Positions 10,246 to 17,847 of a stretch of 64,000 nucleotides of DNA are shown here, piece after piece (position 1 is the first letter of the stretch; every line of letters begins with the position of its first letter). The stretch is from positions 62,001-126,000 of the forward strand of contig JAKABO010000001.1 in NCBI GenBank assembly GCA_021796835.1, given 5' to 3'. Position numbers and translations under genes: made by a program. The notes under the pieces are model-generated. The model saw only the letters and a program-made list of their open reading frames with translations. It was not told where the DNA came from and ran no database searches. This DNA comes from Pseudomonadota bacterium (GTDB taxonomy: Bacteria > Pseudomonadota > Gammaproteobacteria > Burkholderiales > Ferrovaceae).

Positions 10246-11108
10246 AGAATGAAACCATTTTGCTGGTGGGGCATGGTTCCCGGGAACGGAGCGGCAACCA
10301 GGAAATCGAATTCTTTGCGGAACAATGGCGCTGCCGCCAACCTCAGTGGAACATCGAGGTCTGTTTCATCGAATTTGCGGAGATTCTGGTCGAAGAGGGA
10401 TTGAGTAGGGCAGCCCAGCGCGGTGGGCGGGTCGTGGTCGTCCCGCTTATTCTGAATGCGGCAGGTCACGTCAAAATGGAGATTCCGGAGCATATCGAGC
10501 AGGCGCGTCTGCGTTATCCGGCGGTGGAATTCATCTATTGCCCGCATCTGGGGGCGAACACCAAAATCCTGGCGATTCTCAAACGCAATCTGGCCCATGC
10601 CCTGGCCCAATTGGATATGCCGGATCCTCACAACACGGGGATCGTTCTTCTGGGGCGTGGCTCTTCGGACCGTGTGGCCAATGGCGAAGTGGCAAAAATG
10701 GCACGCTGGCTCTACGAGGAAGGCGTTCACCCCTGGGTGGATATCGCTTTTACGGGAATTACCTATCCCCGTCTGGAATCGGTGGTCCAACGGCAGGTCA
10801 AACTGGAGGCGCGGCAAATCGTCGTATTGCCTTTCTATCTGTTCACCGGTACGCTGATCGAGCGCATTCGCCGTCAGGTCGGCGCGCTCGAAGTACAATA
10901 TCCGCAGGTGCGTTTTGCCTTGTCCAGTTATTTCGGGTTTGAGGAGGAGATCTATGCGCTGCTGGAGCAACGAATCCGGGAGGCGACGGATCCCGCCGCC
11001 CAGCACATGATGGAATGCGATGGCTGCAAATACCGTGAATTTTCTGCGGATCATGGACAGGGTGGCCATGTGCACGACCATCCTCCCGTGGTTGCTTCCG
11101 TCCAGTAG
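10242..11108 (+). CDS. cbiX: Sirohydrochlorin cobaltochelatase, two-domain CbiX
   Basis: The start at 10242 (MKNETILLVGHGSRE) overlaps the cbiF stop as ATGA. The longer ORF-track start at 10089 lies inside cbiF. The 288-residue protein inserts Co(II) into sirohydrochlorin, committing the cell to the early-cobalt pathway. Domain 1 (about 1-120) has the chelatase motif GHGSRERSGN. Domain 2 (about 125-245) has the degenerate GRGSSDRVANGE, usual in long CbiX. The tail has MECDGCKYREF, a CxxC-type CDxCKYR motif seen in long CbiX proteins, followed by a His-rich end (HGQGGHVHDHPP) that could bind metal. Confidence 0.93.
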   Translation: MKNETILLVGHGSRERSGNQEIEFFAEQWRCRQPQWNIEVCFIEFAEILVEEGLSRAAQRGGRVVVVPLILNAAGHVKMEIPEHIEQARLRYPAVEFIYCPHLGANTKILAILKRNLAHALAQLDMPDPHNTGIVLLGRGSSDRVANGEVAKMARWLYEEGVHPWVDIAFTGITYPRLESVVQRQVKLEARQIVVLPFYLFTGTLIERIRRQVGALEVQYPQVRFALSSYFGFEEEIYALLEQRIREATDPAAQHMMECDGCKYREFSADHGQGGHVHDHPPVVASVQ

Positions 11109-11117
11109 GTCCGGGCC

Positions 11118-11786
11118 ATGAAAACTCCGATCATCACCGAACAACTCACCGATGCGGGACGGCGCATCGAACATGATTCCTTTGCCATCGTGGATCGTGA
11201 AGCAGGCCCCCATGCTTACTCCGATGCTCAATGGCAGGTGGTTCGACGCATGATCCATGCATCGGCGGATTTTGACTTCAACGGGTTGACCCGTTTTCAT
11301 CCTCTAGCCATCGAGGCGGGGCTTCAGGCCATTCGAAGCGGGGCGCCCATCGTTGCCGATGTGGAAATGATCTGTGTGGGTCTGTCCAAACCGCGTCTGG
11401 AACATTACGGGATGCAGTCCCACCAGTTCATTTCTGATGAGGATGTGATCGTTCAGGCCCAAATCCAGCACACGACGCGCGCGGTTCAGGCCATGCGCAA
11501 AGCTCGGGCACGACAGTTGCTGGATGGGAGTATCGTGGCCATCGGAAATGCGCCCACCGCACTCCTCGAGATTTTGCGAATGGTGCGGGAAGATCAGGTC
11601 CGGCCGGCTCTGATCATCGGGATGCCCGTGGGTTTCGTCTCTGCGGCCGAATCAAAAAGCCTGTTGAGTCAGAGTACGGAATGCCCCTGGATACTCATCG
11701 AGGGCCGAAAGGGGGGATCCACTCTGGTGGTGGCCGTCCTCCATGCCTTGTTGGCTCTGGCTGAAGTCCACGCCGATCTTTTTTGA
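11118..11786 (+). CDS. cbiC: Cobalt-precorrin-8 methylmutase
   Basis: This 222-residue CbiC/CobH family protein moves a methyl group from C11 to C12 of (cobalt-)precorrin-8 to give cobyrinate. Recognisable segments are RMIHASADFDF near residue 50, DVEMICVGLSK near 90, and GNAPTALLEIL with IIGMPVGFVSAAESK in the C-terminal half. Those are the conserved blocks of the family, and the length is normal. It follows cbiX by 9 bases and precedes cbiD by 9 bases. It is the only intramolecular mutase in the pathway. Confidence 0.95.
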   Translation: MKTPIITEQLTDAGRRIEHDSFAIVDREAGPHAYSDAQWQVVRRMIHASADFDFNGLTRFHPLAIEAGLQAIRSGAPIVADVEMICVGLSKPRLEHYGMQSHQFISDEDVIVQAQIQHTTRAVQAMRKARARQLLDGSIVAIGNAPTALLEILRMVREDQVRPALIIGMPVGFVSAAESKSLLSQSTECPWILIEGRKGGSTLVVAVLHALLALAEVHADLF

Positions 11787-11795
11787 ACCGCGTCC

Positions 11796-12905
11796 ATGGA
11801 CAAAAAACCAAAGGGCACGCGCAAGGGATTTACCACCGGCGCCTGCTCCGCTGCCGCCGCCCGGGCAGCGGTACTTGGGCTGATTCAGGGTTCGGTGCCG
11901 GGAGAAGTGGAATGTGACTTGCCCAATGGGGAGAGGGTCCGGTTTGCCGTATCCGAAGGGCAGTCGGATGGTTTTTCGGCCCATGCGGTCGTGATCAAGG
12001 ATGCCGGCGATGATCCGGACGTGACGGACAAGGCCGCACTGACCGCGGATGTCCGGTGGTTGCCGGATGCGCCCGGGGCCGTACGCCTGAAGGGCGGCGA
12101 GGGGGTGGGTACGGTGACCATGCCCGGACTCGGACTGGAGGTGGGGGGGCCTGCCATCAATCCAGTGCCGCGCCGCAACATCGAGGCCAATGTGCGTCAG
12201 GTGGCGCAGGCGGTCCTGGTGCAGCAGGGCCTGGAGGTCTGTATCTCCGTGCCGGGGGGCGAGACTCTGGCCAAGCGGACATTGAATTCCCGTCTGGGCA
12301 TTGTGGGGGGAATTTCCATTCTGGGGACGACGGGCATCGTGCATCCTTACTCGACGGCTGCATTTCGGGCCAGCGTCATCCAGGGTATCGAAGTGGCTGC
12401 CAATCAGGGACAGGACACGGTGGTGCTGACCACCGGAGGGAGAACCGAGAAGTTTGTCATGGGGGCCTTGCCCCATCTGGCTCCCGCCTGCTTCGTGCAG
12501 ATGGGGGATTTTTTGAAATATGCGCTCGATACCGTGGTGAAGTGCAGGATTGCACGGGTCATCATTGGCGGGATGGTGGGAAAACTGACCAAGATCGCCC
12601 AGGGAGAAACCATTACCCACGCGAACCGCAACCCGGTGGACACGGATCTGCTGGCAGAGATTGCGGCCACGGTGGGAGCGCCGGCAGACGTGTGCCGCGC
12701 CATTCGGCAATCGGAGATGGCGCGTTATGCCAGTGAACGGATGGAGGAATTGGGGTTGACCGCAGAATTTTACGAAGCCTTGGGTCAACGGGTGATACAG
12801 ACCTTGTATGGCCGTTATCCGGGGAAATTTGCCCTGCAGGTACTGATGTGCGATTTTGATGGTCATGAACTGGCACGGGTCTCCGGGGAGGATTGGCATG
12901 GATGA
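11796..12905 (+). CDS. cbiD: Cobalt-precorrin-5B C1-methyltransferase
   Basis: This 369-residue CbiD methylates C1 after CbiG opens the lactone ring, and it is diagnostic of the anaerobic pathway. The N-terminal motif RKGFTTGACSAAAARAA is characteristic, as are GEGVGTVTMPGL and the later GGISILGTTGIVHPYS. CbiD lacks the usual tetrapyrrole-methylase fold, which agrees with the absence of a GxGxGDP motif here. It ends 8 bases into cbiET, suggesting coupled translation. I chose the ATG at the ORF start, which is close behind cbiC. Confidence 0.95.
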   Translation: MDKKPKGTRKGFTTGACSAAAARAAVLGLIQGSVPGEVECDLPNGERVRFAVSEGQSDGFSAHAVVIKDAGDDPDVTDKAALTADVRWLPDAPGAVRLKGGEGVGTVTMPGLGLEVGGPAINPVPRRNIEANVRQVAQAVLVQQGLEVCISVPGGETLAKRTLNSRLGIVGGISILGTTGIVHPYSTAAFRASVIQGIEVAANQGQDTVVLTTGGRTEKFVMGALPHLAPACFVQMGDFLKYALDTVVKCRIARVIIGGMVGKLTKIAQGETITHANRNPVDTDLLAEIAATVGAPADVCRAIRQSEMARYASERMEELGLTAEFYEALGQRVIQTLYGRYPGKFALQVLMCDFDGHELARVSGEDWHG

Positions 12906-14193
12906 ACCCTGTCTGGTGATCGGCGTACTGGACAACGGCGTGGAGGGATTGACCCCCGCCGCCCTCAAGGGCGTTCAGGAGGCGGATCTGGTCATTGGGG
13001 GAGGGCGGACCCTGGAATTGCTCCGGGCGCTGATCCGGGCCGATGCCGAGTGTCGGGATCTGACGGGGCGTTTGCCCCAGGTTCCCCAGTGGGTCGTCGA
13101 GGCTCGGCAAGGCCATCGGCGGGTGGTGATTCTGGCCAGTGGAGATCCCCTTTGCCACGGTATCGGGGGATATCTGGTGGAGAAATTGGGGCGCTCGGCG
13201 GTCCTCATCGAACCCAACCTTTCCTTGATCCAGATCGCCTGCGCCCGTTTGAAACAACCCTGGCAGACGTTGCGAATGGCCTCCGTGCACAGTCGTGATG
13301 CAGGCGAATGGCGTGTGGGGGCAGGTCCCGAGCATGGGCTCCATGGGGTGTTGCAAGTGCTCGTTCGAGAAAAACTGGTGGGGATTCTCACCAGTCCGGA
13401 AAACACGCCCGGACGGATCGCGCGCATGTTGCTGGCGGAGGGAGTGGCCGAAGATTTTGAGATGGCGGTGGCGGAATGTCTTTTGCAGGACAGGGAGTGC
13501 ATTTACGACTGGATGGACGTCACGGCCGTGTCCCAACGTGTTTTTGCTGAGCCCAATGTCCTGTTGGTGCGGCGTTGCGCCGTTCCGGAGGATCCCTTGT
13601 TTGGTTTGGAGGATGCGCGTTTCGATCAACGCAAACCCGACAAGGGGCTGATCACCAAGCGCGAAGTTCGTGTGGTTTCCCTGGCACGGATGGCCTTGCA
13701 GCGGGACAGTGTGGTCTGGGACATCGGTGCCGGTTCGGGATCGGTGGGGCTGGAGGCGGCCCGGTTGTGTGTGCAGGGTCACGTTTATGCCATCGAGAAA
13801 AACACGGAGGATGCGGCCATCATCCTCAGAAATCGGGCCAGTTTACGGGTGACCAATTACACCCTGAGGCAGGGAAAAGCTCCGGAGGGCCTGGCGGAAT
13901 GGCCCGATCCTGATGCCATATTCATCGGTGGTTCGGGGGGCGAACTGCGCGAGTTGATCCTGCTCTGCCTGGAAAGACTGCGTCCGGGTGGGCATCTGGT
14001 GATGAACTTCGCCACCCTGGAAAATTTGGGCACGGCTCTGGACTGTCTGGCGGCTTCTGCCACCGTGTGGGACGTCACTCAACTGCAGGCGGCGCGGAGT
14101 CGCCCCATTCTGGAGATGCATCGTTTGCAGGCCGAAAATCCGGTCTGGATCCTGTGCGCCGAAAAGTCGGTGCCTGCGGTGGGCAGTCCATGA
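12898..14193 (+). CDS. cbiET: Fused cobalt-precorrin-7 C5,15-methyltransferase/decarboxylase CbiET (CobL type)
   Basis: I prefer the start at 12898 (MDEPCLVIGVL) over the track start at 12856 because it overlaps the cbiD end by only 8 bases. The 431-residue protein has an N-terminal CbiE methylase domain (about 1-210; ASGDPLCHGIGGYL and TSPENTPGRIA). Its C-terminal CbiT domain (about 225-425) is a Rossmann methyltransferase with VWDIGAGSGSVGLEAARL and FIGGSGGELRELI. Together they methylate C5 and C15 and decarboxylate the C12 acetate side chain. Fusion of CbiE and CbiT is common. Confidence 0.95.
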   Translation: MDEPCLVIGVLDNGVEGLTPAALKGVQEADLVIGGGRTLELLRALIRADAECRDLTGRLPQVPQWVVEARQGHRRVVILASGDPLCHGIGGYLVEKLGRSAVLIEPNLSLIQIACARLKQPWQTLRMASVHSRDAGEWRVGAGPEHGLHGVLQVLVREKLVGILTSPENTPGRIARMLLAEGVAEDFEMAVAECLLQDRECIYDWMDVTAVSQRVFAEPNVLLVRRCAVPEDPLFGLEDARFDQRKPDKGLITKREVRVVSLARMALQRDSVVWDIGAGSGSVGLEAARLCVQGHVYAIEKNTEDAAIILRNRASLRVTNYTLRQGKAPEGLAEWPDPDAIFIGGSGGELRELILLCLERLRPGGHLVMNFATLENLGTALDCLAASATVWDVTQLQAARSRPILEMHRLQAENPVWILCAEKSVPAVGSP

Positions 14194-14984
14194 GCGCGCG
14201 GACTTACGGACGGCTGTATGGCGCCTCCCTGGGCCCGGGGGATCCGGGTTTGATCACCCGGCAGGTTTGGGCGTTGCTGCAACGGGAGGACCTCTATTGG
14301 ACCTATCCGGTGCGTCGCAAGGGCGCAGACAGTCATGCACTCGGCATCGTCCAGCGTGCCGGACGGGCGTTACCCGGCACAGGGGGCGCGCTGATTTTTC
14401 CCATGACCCACGATCCGGAAATTCTGGCCGGTTACTGGTTGCGGGCTGCGGAAGCGGTACTCGAGCAGTTACGAACGGGGCAGGATGTCGTGTTTCTGGT
14501 CGAGGGAGATGCTTCGACCTACTCCACCTTTGGTCACTTGTCCCGGACCGTACGGGCCCTGGAAGCGGAAGTGGTCATCGAAACTCTGCCCGGGGTTTCC
14601 TCCTACCATGCGGCGGCGGCCACTGTGGGCATGCCGCTGGCCGAAACGGATGAAACCATCGCCATCATTCCGGCCAGTTATGGGATCGATATGATCGAGC
14701 GTCTGTTGCTGGATTTCGATACCCTGGTTTTGCTCAAGGTCAAACCCCTGCTGGACGACATTCTGGACCTTCTCGAACGGCGTGACTTGTTGGCCCATGC
14801 GGCGTTCATCGAAAAGGCGGGCACGCCCCTGGAACGAGTGGAACGTGCGCTCACCCGTTTGCGCGGGCATAAGGTCAACTATCTATCCTTGATGCTGGTG
14901 CGTAACCCGGCGCGGGTGCGCGGGACGATCCTGCGCGGTTGCCGAAAAAAATCCTCTCTTCTGGATACTTCTGTTCATGAATAA
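14190..14984 (+). CDS. cbiL: Cobalt-precorrin-2 C20-methyltransferase
   Basis: The start at 14190 (MSARTYGRLYGASLGPGDPG) overlaps the cbiET stop as ATGA. The track's upstream extension lies within cbiET. The 264-residue tetrapyrrole methylase has the SAM motif LGPGDPGLIT, the EGDASTYSTFGHL segment and LPGVSSYHAAAA, matching CbiL/CobI. It adds the C20 methyl to (cobalt-)precorrin-2, the first peripheral methylation after cobalt insertion. It overlaps the next gene by 8 bases. Confidence 0.94.
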   Translation: MSARTYGRLYGASLGPGDPGLITRQVWALLQREDLYWTYPVRRKGADSHALGIVQRAGRALPGTGGALIFPMTHDPEILAGYWLRAAEAVLEQLRTGQDVVFLVEGDASTYSTFGHLSRTVRALEAEVVIETLPGVSSYHAAAATVGMPLAETDETIAIIPASYGIDMIERLLLDFDTLVLLKVKPLLDDILDLLERRDLLAHAAFIEKAGTPLERVERALTRLRGHKVNYLSLMLVRNPARVRGTILRGCRKKSSLLDTSVHE

Positions 14985-15720
14985 TATGACTACTCCCCAT
15001 GTCGCGCTTGTTGCGATTACCAAACATGGTCTGGCTCGCGCCCTGACCCTGCTGCCCCGATTGCCCGAGGCCCATCTTGTGGTGACGGAGAAATTCGCTC
15101 CAGATCTTCCGCCGGCGTTGCCCCATCCGGTCAGGATCCTGTCCGGGGCGTTGAGCGGTCATATGGCGGACCTGTTTTCTGACTACGGTCAACTGGTTCT
15201 GTTCATTTCCCTGGGCGCCGTGGTGCGTCTGATGGCTCCTCACCTCAAATCCAAGGATGAAGACCCCGGGGTGGTGGTGATCGATGATGCGGCCCGCTAT
15301 GTGATTCCCGTCCTGTCGGGGCATGTAGGAGGGGCCAATGCTTTTGCCTTGCATCTGGCCGAACTGCTGGGCGCCGAAGCCGTCCTGACCACTGCATCCG
15401 ATGTGGGGAAAACCATCCCCGTGGACATTCTGGGACGCGAACTGGGTTGGCAGGTAGAGGCACCCAAGATCAACATTACCCGGGTTTCGGCCCATGTGGT
15501 CAACGGAGAACCCATCGCTTTCGTGCAGGAAGCCGGAAGCCGGCGATGGTGGACCCGTCCCACCCCCCTCCCTTCCAATATTCATCTATTCGATGCGTTC
15601 GAGCAGGTGGACCTGTCGTCGTTCAAGGCCGTGCTCTGGGTGACCCGGCGGGAAATTTCCGGGTCGGTGTGGGATCGTCTGAAGGAGCGGCTGGTCGTGT
15701 ATCGCCCGCCTCTGGCGTAG
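14977..15720 (+). CDS. cbiG: Cobalt-precorrin-5A hydrolase, N-terminal and central CbiG domains
   Basis: These 247 residues correspond to the N-terminal and central parts of CbiG, which opens the delta-lactone ring of cobalt-precorrin-5A and releases acetaldehyde. Landmarks are LVLFISLGAVVRLMAPHLKSKDEDPGVVVID and YVIPVLSGHVGGAN. The usual C-terminal CbiG domain is missing and is encoded by the next gene, 4 bases downstream. The split leaves two complete, in-frame domains rather than a frameshifted remnant: this gene ends with its own stop and the next has its own ATG. Compare single-gene CbiG of about 350 residues. Confidence 0.9.
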   Translation: MNNMTTPHVALVAITKHGLARALTLLPRLPEAHLVVTEKFAPDLPPALPHPVRILSGALSGHMADLFSDYGQLVLFISLGAVVRLMAPHLKSKDEDPGVVVIDDAARYVIPVLSGHVGGANAFALHLAELLGAEAVLTTASDVGKTIPVDILGRELGWQVEAPKINITRVSAHVVNGEPIAFVQEAGSRRWWTRPTPLPSNIHLFDAFEQVDLSSFKAVLWVTRREISGSVWDRLKERLVVYRPPLA

Positions 15721-15724
15721 CGGG

Positions 15725-16123
15725 ATGAAAGTCATGGTGGGCGTGGGATGCGATCGGGACGTGGCGTTTGCCACCCTGAGCGAAGGCGTGCTGTTGGGCC
15801 TCCAGCGGGTTGGGCTGACGGAACGTGCCGTCGTCGGTCTGGCGACCATCGACAAAAAGAACGATGAAGCGGCCGTGCTGGCATTGGCCGAGGCGAAAGG
15901 CTGGCCGTTATTCTTTTTTGATGCGGCACAACTGTCCCGAGTCACCGTCCCCAATCCTTCGGAGACGGTGCGCCGGTATATGGGAACCCCGGCGGTGTCT
16001 GAAGCCGCCGCATTATTGGCGGCGGGGGTTGGAGTGGAAGGTCTGATCCTGGAAAAATTCAAACATCGTGGCGCGGACCGGAAACATGCCACGGTGTCCA
16101 TTGCACTCATGAAAGAGAATTGA
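15725..16123 (+). CDS. CbiG C-terminal domain as a separate protein (CobE/CbiG_C family)
   Basis: This 132-residue protein matches the CbiG C-terminal domain, also known as stand-alone CobE in some aerobic-pathway organisms. The family pattern is visible: GVGCDRDVAF near the N-terminus, LATIDKKNDEAAVLALA, VPNPSETVRRYMGTPAVSEAAALLA and LEKFKHRGADRKHATVSIA near the end. It presumably works with the preceding gene product to form a two-subunit CbiG. Its stop directly abuts the cbiH start. An alternative start three codons in (MVGVGC) is possible. No Shine-Dalgarno sequence decides between them. Confidence 0.88.
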   Translation: MKVMVGVGCDRDVAFATLSEGVLLGLQRVGLTERAVVGLATIDKKNDEAAVLALAEAKGWPLFFFDAAQLSRVTVPNPSETVRRYMGTPAVSEAAALLAAGVGVEGLILEKFKHRGADRKHATVSIALMKEN

Positions 16124-17485
16124 ATGAAAACAGGAAAAATATTGATGGTGGGTTTTGGCCCCGGCGCCACGGAACATATGACCTATCGTGCGCGCGCGGC
16201 CATTGCCGAGGCGGACGTGGTCATCGGATATTCCACTTACATCAAGCTGGTGCAGGATCTCCTGGTCGGCAAGGAAATCATTCGCAAGGGGATGACGGAG
16301 GAGATCGATCGTTGCGTCGAAGCCTACGAGCAGGCATGCCAGGGCAAGACGGTCGCCCTGATTTCCTCGGGGGACATAGGCATTTACGGGATGGCAGGCC
16401 CCACCTACGAAGTCTTGCTTCAGGCAGGCTGGACGCCGGAAAGCGAGATCAGGGTGGAGGTCATCCCCGGTGCCAGTGCCTTGAATGCCTGTGCATCCCT
16501 GGTGGGAGCCCCTTTGACCCACGACTTTTGTTCCATTTCCCTGTCCGATCTCCTGACCCCCTGGCCGGTGATCGCCCAGCGCCTGCGGGCGGCTGCGCGG
16601 GGAGATTTCGTCATCGCCCTCTATAATCCAAAAAGTGGTCGCCGCACCCAGCAGATCGTGGAAGCCCAACGCCTGCTGCTGGAATACCGGGACCCCGGGA
16701 CCCCCGTGGCCGTGGTCAAATCCGCCTACCGCCGCCGCCAGCATATTCAACTCGTTACCCTGGAAACCATGGCAGACCAGGAAATCGGCATGCTGACCAC
16801 GGTGTTGATCGGAAACAGCAGTACCTTTGTGCGCGCTGGCCTGATGGTGACGCCGCGGGGGTATACCAACAAATACGAAGGATTGACGGGAGAGGCAAAA
16901 CCCGGAGAACAGGCCGGGCGTTCCCTGACCCTGGGGTTGGAGGGCTGGAAGGAGTTTGTCCGGGTTTATCTGCAAACCTATCCGGACCACTCCCTGCGTC
17001 AGGTGGCGGACCATTTCGATGCGCCGTTCGCCCAGATTCTGGAGGCGATGGATGGAACCCCGGAAGACGATGCCCCGGATAGAGTGCTGGCCTGTCACTT
17101 TGCGCCGGCGGAACTCGAGCACCTTCTGCAGGAAATGCATCGATGGGGGAAACTACGTGCAGTGGTGCGCCATGGGGGGGCCGTTGCGGAACTCCTGATT
17201 TATGCCCGGGACTTAACTCTCGAGTCAGGTCGGCTGAATCTGATTCATGAGTATTTTCATCTGCATGTAGATGTGTCCTCGCTGGCCCATGGCTGGTTTG
17301 TACGGCAGGGGACACGTCAGGCCGGGATCTGTTTTACGGATGCGCACGGAGATTTCGTGGTGTCCTTTCTCCTGACCAAGGATGGAGAGGGACGGTGGTC
17401 GGCGGAGGAAGTGAAAAGTTTCTACCGTGCGTCGGCGACGATGGGAACGAAAATGGTCAAGGGAAAAGAAGGAGCAGGCGCATGA
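16124..17485 (+). CDS. cbiH: Cobalt-precorrin-3 C17-methyltransferase fused to a ChuX/HutX-like domain
   Basis: Residues 1 to about 257 are a complete CbiH/CobJ methylase, the ring-contracting C17-methyltransferase. They include VGFGPGATEHMTYRA, SSGDIGIYGMAGP, VIPGASALNACASLVGAP and IALYNPKSGRR. The protein continues to 453 residues, about 200 more than usual. The extension (about 273-435) resembles heme-carrier proteins of the ChuX/HutX family: a short helical segment SLRQVADHFDAPFAQILEAM, then LEHLLQEMHRWGKLRAVV, a central LNLIHEYFHLHV, and FTDAHGDFVVSFLL ending at SAEEVKSFYRA. I infer tetrapyrrole binding. The similarity is by eye, so the domain call is less certain than the methylase. Confidence 0.85.
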   Translation: MKTGKILMVGFGPGATEHMTYRARAAIAEADVVIGYSTYIKLVQDLLVGKEIIRKGMTEEIDRCVEAYEQACQGKTVALISSGDIGIYGMAGPTYEVLLQAGWTPESEIRVEVIPGASALNACASLVGAPLTHDFCSISLSDLLTPWPVIAQRLRAAARGDFVIALYNPKSGRRTQQIVEAQRLLLEYRDPGTPVAVVKSAYRRRQHIQLVTLETMADQEIGMLTTVLIGNSSTFVRAGLMVTPRGYTNKYEGLTGEAKPGEQAGRSLTLGLEGWKEFVRVYLQTYPDHSLRQVADHFDAPFAQILEAMDGTPEDDAPDRVLACHFAPAELEHLLQEMHRWGKLRAVVRHGGAVAELLIYARDLTLESGRLNLIHEYFHLHVDVSSLAHGWFVRQGTRQAGICFTDAHGDFVVSFLLTKDGEGRWSAEEVKSFYRASATMGTKMVKGKEGAGA

Positions 17486-17835
17486 GTGAAGATACGGGTC
17501 ATTCTCCGATCAAACCCGCCATTGGGAGTTACAAACGCCACGTATTGGTGTGTACGGGTCCGCGCTGTACCCTGCAGGGAGAGTCGCAAACCCTCTTTGA
17601 CAGCCTTGGAGAAACATTCAAGGCGGCGGGACTCGATAAGGGCGCGCTGCGCGTCAAACGCACCCGGGTGGCATGTTTCGCAGCCTGCAAGGGAGGGCCC
17701 ATTCTCTGCGTGCAACCGGATGGGGTGTGGTATTACAACGTCACTTCAGAGAATCTCGAGCGGATCGTCCAGCAACATCTGGTGGAAGGCAGGCCTGTGG
17801 AGGATCTGGTTTTTCACCAGCAGGCAAGAGATTGA
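17482..17835 (+). CDS. Thioredoxin-like [2Fe-2S] ferredoxin, CbiW-like
   Basis: The start at 17482 (MSEDTGHSP) overlaps the cbiH stop as ATGA. The 117-residue protein has the thioredoxin-like ferredoxin cysteine pattern: VCTGPRC near residue 30, then ACFAACKGGP near 75 with a further Cys in ILCV. This agrees with a [2Fe-2S] ferredoxin of the kind placed beside cbiH/cbiX in some anaerobic corrin operons (CbiW in Bacillus megaterium). A role in electron supply or in ring contraction is inference from position. It closes the operon, 12 bases from the convergent HD-GYP gene. Confidence 0.85.
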   Translation: MSEDTGHSPIKPAIGSYKRHVLVCTGPRCTLQGESQTLFDSLGETFKAAGLDKGALRVKRTRVACFAACKGGPILCVQPDGVWYYNVTSENLERIVQQHLVEGRPVEDLVFHQQARD

Positions 17836-17847
17836 GCCCGGTTCTCC

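Noticed and set aside
10206-11300. 364-residue minus-strand ORF opposite cbiX
   Set aside because: It is antisense to the recognised two-domain CbiX, with no domain of its own.
11652-12968. 438-residue minus-strand ORF opposite cbiD
   Set aside because: It lies wholly antisense to cbiC/cbiD, has no recognisable motif, and cbiD fits its family over its full length.
12613-13782. 389-residue minus-strand ORF opposite cbiET
   Set aside because: It is antisense to the clear CbiE and CbiT domains, with a Pro/His-rich composition typical of shadow frames.
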